Assembly: GCA_029780415.1 (NCBI GenBank)
Contig: JAKOYN010000126.1
Span: 1-8,924 of the forward strand
Length of the DNA stretch: 8,924 nucleotides
Reading direction: 5' to 3'
Origin: RXIX01 sp003989075
Lineage (GTDB): Bacteria; Pseudomonadota; Gammaproteobacteria; Competibacterales; Competibacteraceae
Shown here: positions 7,425-8,924 of the stretch, one piece after another
Position numbering within the stretch: position 1 is the stretch's first letter
Layout of the letters: each line of letters starts with the position of its first letter
Position numbers and translations under genes: made by a program
The notes under the pieces: generated by a model
What the model was told of the DNA's origin: nothing
Database searches by the model: none
The model's input: the letters and a program-made list of their open reading frames with translations, nothing else

Positions 7425-7646
7425 TCAGGCGTGCAGTTGCGCCAGTTGGCTGCGACGCTCGTGCAACAGGGTTTCATAGGCGCGGCTGAGGGCGTGCTCA
7501 TAGGCACAATCGCCCTTCTCACCCATCTCGTGCAGGCGCGCTTCCAGAAACGCGATCTCCTGACGCAGGTAATCAACCGCCCGGTAATCGGCCACCACGT
7601 GACCCAGACCACGATGCTGGGTACCCAGGGCAAAATTCATCTGCAT
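7425..7646 (-). CDS. Small helical protein of unknown function (73 aa)
   Basis: I do not recognise this protein. It has no signal peptide, membrane helix or Cys/His metal motif. From about residue 18 it is predicted almost wholly helical and charged (YRAVDYLRQEIAFLEARLHE, then a second helix through HALSRAYETLLHERRSQL), suggesting a two-helix coiled-coil hairpin. The reason to believe it is expressed is the near-perfect Shine-Dalgarno GGAGGAGG 7 nt before the ATG at 7646, in front of which lies an AT-rich leader unlike the rest of the window. A second ATG at 7640 would have too long a spacing. It sits between nadC and the DUF3108 gene on the same strand, with its own leader, so it is probably a separate transcription unit. 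Confidence 0.75.
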   Translation of the reverse strand: MQMNFALGTQHRGLGHVVADYRAVDYLRQEIAFLEARLHEMGEKGDCAYEHALSRAYETLLHERRSQLAQLHA

Positions 7647-7653
7647 GATACAA

Positions 7654-7661
7654 CCTCCTCC
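7654..7661 (-). promoter_or_regulatory. Strong ribosome binding site of the 73-aa ORF
   Basis: GGAGGAGG on the minus strand, 7 nt before the ATG at 7646, is the strongest Shine-Dalgarno sequence I see in the window. It decides the start at 7646 over the in-frame ATG six bases further on, and argues that the small ORF is a real gene. Confidence 0.85.
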
Positions 7662-7769
7662 ATATCTGTTTTTTTGATCCTGATTGATCCAACGGACTCA
7701 GAACATAAAGCCGCTTGATGAACGGACGATGACAATGCGATTAAGCTTTTTTCAATACCCGTCCCGCTT
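7662..7769 (-). promoter_or_regulatory. AT-rich leader between nadC and the 73-aa ORF, candidate promoter
   Basis: This gap is much richer in A and T than the surrounding coding DNA. It includes a TTGTCA element (7735-7730) resembling a -35 box, with only poor -10 matches (GCTTTA or CTTTAT, 18-19 nt spacing). A direct repeat of GGATCA (7690-7685 and 7680-7675) is spaced 10 bp centre to centre, as an operator might be. No clear intrinsic terminator for nadC is visible here. A promoter for the small gene is likely from composition, but its exact position is uncertain. Confidence 0.35.
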
Positions 7770-8600
7770 CTACAGGCTGCGAAAGCGCATCGACAAATCA
7801 ACCGCGCGCACGTCCTTGGTCAGACCACCGATGGAAATATAGTCAACGCCGGTCTCGGCGATGGCGCGCACCGTGTCGAAATTGACGTTGCCCGAAGCCT
7901 CCAGCTTGACCCGTCCGGCGGTTATGCGCACCGCTTCCACCATGCCGGCCCGGTCAAAATTGTCGAGCATGATGATGTCGGGCTGCGCCTGCAGCGCTTC
8001 GGCCAGTTCAGCCAGGCTTTCCACTTCGACTTCAACCTTCACGCCGGGATGCAAGTGCCGGGCCGTGGCAATGGCCTTGCCGATCGAGCCAGCGGCCATA
8101 ATGTGGTTTTCCTTGATCAGTACGGCATCGAACAGGCCGATGCGATGATTCTGGCAGCCGCCGCAGCGCACCGCGTATTTCTGCGCCAGGCGCAAACCGG
8201 GCAGGGTCTTGCGGGTGTCAAGAATGGTCGCGCCGGTGCCGGCGACACAGTCGGCGTAACGACGGGCCAGTGTTGCGGTAGAGGAAAGCAATTGCAGAAA
8301 ATTCAGCGCGGTACGCTCGCCGGTGAGCAGAACCCGCGCCGGACCGCGCAGGGTGCAGAGCAGTTGATCGGGCGCGACGCGCTCGCCATCGGCCGCTTGC
8401 CAGGCAACCGTCACGCCCGGATCAAGCTGGCGGAATACGGCATCGAACCAGGCCGTACCGCACAGCACGGCGTTTTCGCGGCTGATGACGGTGGCTTCGG
8501 CCTGGGCCTGCTCGGGAATCAGCGCGGCGGTTAGGTCGCCGCTGCCGACATCCTCGGCCAGGGCCAGGGCAACGCTGGGATTAGGGTCGGGCAGGTTCAT
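7770..8600 (-). CDS. nadC: Quinolinate (nicotinate-nucleotide) phosphoribosyltransferase
   Basis: NadC converts quinolinate and PRPP to nicotinate mononucleotide, CO2 and pyrophosphate, the committed cytosolic step of de novo NAD synthesis. The 276-aa product has the family signature throughout: GERTALNFLQ (94-103), DTRKTLPGLR (128-137), KYAVRCGGCQNHR (141-153), LIKENH (161-166) with the catalytic Lys, EVEVES (190-195), MLDNF (211-215), EASGN (234-238) and SIGGLTKDV (256-264). The length is slightly under that of most relatives, because the N-terminus before ALAEDVGSGD is about seven residues shorter than in a typical pseudomonad NadC. The ATG at 8600 is the only normal start: an in-frame TAA lies ten codons upstream. 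There is no good Shine-Dalgarno in the 14 bp before it; beyond that the sequence belongs to the structured element, so its original promoter and leader appear displaced. Confidence 0.97.
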   Translation of the reverse strand: MNLPDPNPSVALALAEDVGSGDLTAALIPEQAQAEATVISRENAVLCGTAWFDAVFRQLDPGVTVAWQAADGERVAPDQLLCTLRGPARVLLTGERTALNFLQLLSSTATLARRYADCVAGTGATILDTRKTLPGLRLAQKYAVRCGGCQNHRIGLFDAVLIKENHIMAAGSIGKAIATARHLHPGVKVEVEVESLAELAEALQAQPDIIMLDNFDRAGMVEAVRITAGRVKLEASGNVNFDTVRAIAETGVDYISIGGLTKDVRAVDLSMRFRSL

Positions 8601-8614
8601 CAGATGTTGCGCGA
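8599..8614 (+). other. Putative guide segment of the omega RNA
   Basis: In HEARO/IscB elements the guide is taken from the flanking DNA immediately 5' of the RNA scaffold, about 16 nt. Here that would be ATCAGATGTTGCGCGA, which is antisense to the start codon and leader of nadC. The exact left boundary of the element is not certain, so the edges may shift by a few bases. Confidence 0.4.
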
Positions 8615-8924
8615 GATACCCCGTCCTTTAGGGCGGGGAGGGATAGCGCGGAACGCGAAGCGTTCCCCTCTTCTCGCTCTCCTGTTAGGTCAGCTATCAG
8701 AGAGTTGAATGGGTGCAGGCTTTCCACCTGCTGGGTCGTGAGACTCTGCCCCGTAAAGGGCCTGGTGACGGAAGCCTTGCGGCTTCGCTCCCCTCGCCCA
8801 TGTTGCGTAGCGGCATTACGCCCCAATCCGTTTCGTGCTTACCCTATGCGTGTCTGCAACCAGGGCTTCCAGAGCTTGGGACTGAGGAAGCATCCCAAGG
8901 CAGGTCTTGAACCTCTACGCAACG
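8615..8924 (+). ncRNA. HEARO / omega RNA of an IscB-type element
   Basis: No credible ORF fills this 310-nt stretch, but on the plus strand it folds into a dense set of helices: 8619-8626/8631-8638 (TTTA loop); 8642-8647/8693-8698 enclosing 8650-8656/8660-8666 (GAA loop); 8701-8705/8743-8747 enclosing 8715-8719/8727-8731; 8748-8751/8758-8761; 8771-8776/8781-8786; 8805-8809/8817-8821; and 8875-8881/8893-8899. The loop of the last contains GGAAGC (8886-8891), complementary to GCTTCC (8865-8870), a pseudoknot. GTTGCGTAG (8802-8810) is also fully complementary to CTACGCAAC (8915-8923), a 9-bp long-range pairing that would compete with the 8805-8821 hairpin. HEARO RNAs are about this length, pseudoknotted, and lie directly 5' of iscB, whose product is an RNA-guided nuclease. 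Naming the family rests on architecture and remembered sequence, not a search. The structure itself is well supported. Confidence 0.72.
8615..8924 (+). mobile_element. Left end of an IS200/IS605-like (IscB-type) element, cut by the window
   Basis: The compact GC-rich hairpin at 8619-8638, 18 bp upstream of nadC, resembles the subterminal hairpins of IS200/IS605-family ends. In the IscB group the guide RNA forms the left end and the nuclease gene follows. Pointing on the plus strand, iscB would start just past 8924 and could not be seen. A solitary omega RNA without a nuclease gene is also possible. The boundary near 8615 is judged from where the nadC leader stops and the structured sequence starts. 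Confidence 0.55.

Noticed and set aside
8581..8826. Minus-strand 81-aa ORF, possibly the C-terminus of a TnpB
   Set aside because: Its sequence has no zinc-finger or RuvC motif and simply crosses the structured RNA and the nadC start. The hairpin orientation and the length of structured sequence also fit an IscB-side RNA better than a TnpB right end, though a TnpB-type element is not fully excluded.
8615..8924. A riboswitch or leader controlling nadC
   Set aside because: The structured sequence folds well as the plus-strand transcript, pointing away from nadC, and its long-range pairing extends to the far edge of the window.

Overview
The window is GC-rich bacterial DNA, most likely from a gammaproteobacterium. 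The nadC product resembles pseudomonad NadC, the envelope-glycan genes are of proteobacterial type, and the 'PEPVEG'-encoding palindromic repeat is one often seen in GC-rich Proteobacteria. The species cannot be fixed from sequence alone. Every protein gene recognised lies on the minus strand, so transcription runs from high to low coordinates.

Right end (8601-8924): a stretch with no convincing ORF that reads on the plus strand as a highly structured RNA. It has at least eight helices, including one hairpin-loop pseudoknot and a 9-bp long-range helix. I interpret it as a HEARO / omega RNA, the guide RNA of an IscB (IS200/IS605-like) element. Its left end abuts the start of nadC, and the iscB gene, if present, would lie beyond 8924. 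Next come nadC (quinolinate phosphoribosyltransferase, NAD synthesis), a 124-bp AT-rich leader, a 73-aa helical orphan protein with a very strong Shine-Dalgarno sequence, and an exported DUF3108 protein.

Middle and left (6541 down to 1): a tightly packed set of five membrane-protein ORFs joined by overlapping or nearly touching stop/start codons. In order of transcription they are an ArnT-like GT-C glycosyltransferase; a PAP2 phosphatase with a TTG start; a UPF0104/YbhN-like (MprF flippase-like) membrane protein; a single ORF joining a second PAP2 phosphatase to a DPM1/ArnC-like GT2 polyprenyl-phosphate glycosyltransferase; and a second GT-C (GT39/PMT-like) glycosyltransferase cut by the left window edge. 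The parts fit a lipid-linked sugar pathway: GT2 loads a sugar onto undecaprenyl phosphate on the cytoplasmic face, a membrane protein may help flipping, GT-C enzymes transfer the sugar on the periplasmic face, and PAP2 enzymes remove phosphate from a lipid carrier or lipid A. The acceptor is unknown.

Two dispersed repeats have been absorbed into coding sequence. One forms the linker of the PAP2-GT2 ORF and the other supplies the C-terminal tail of the ArnT-like protein.
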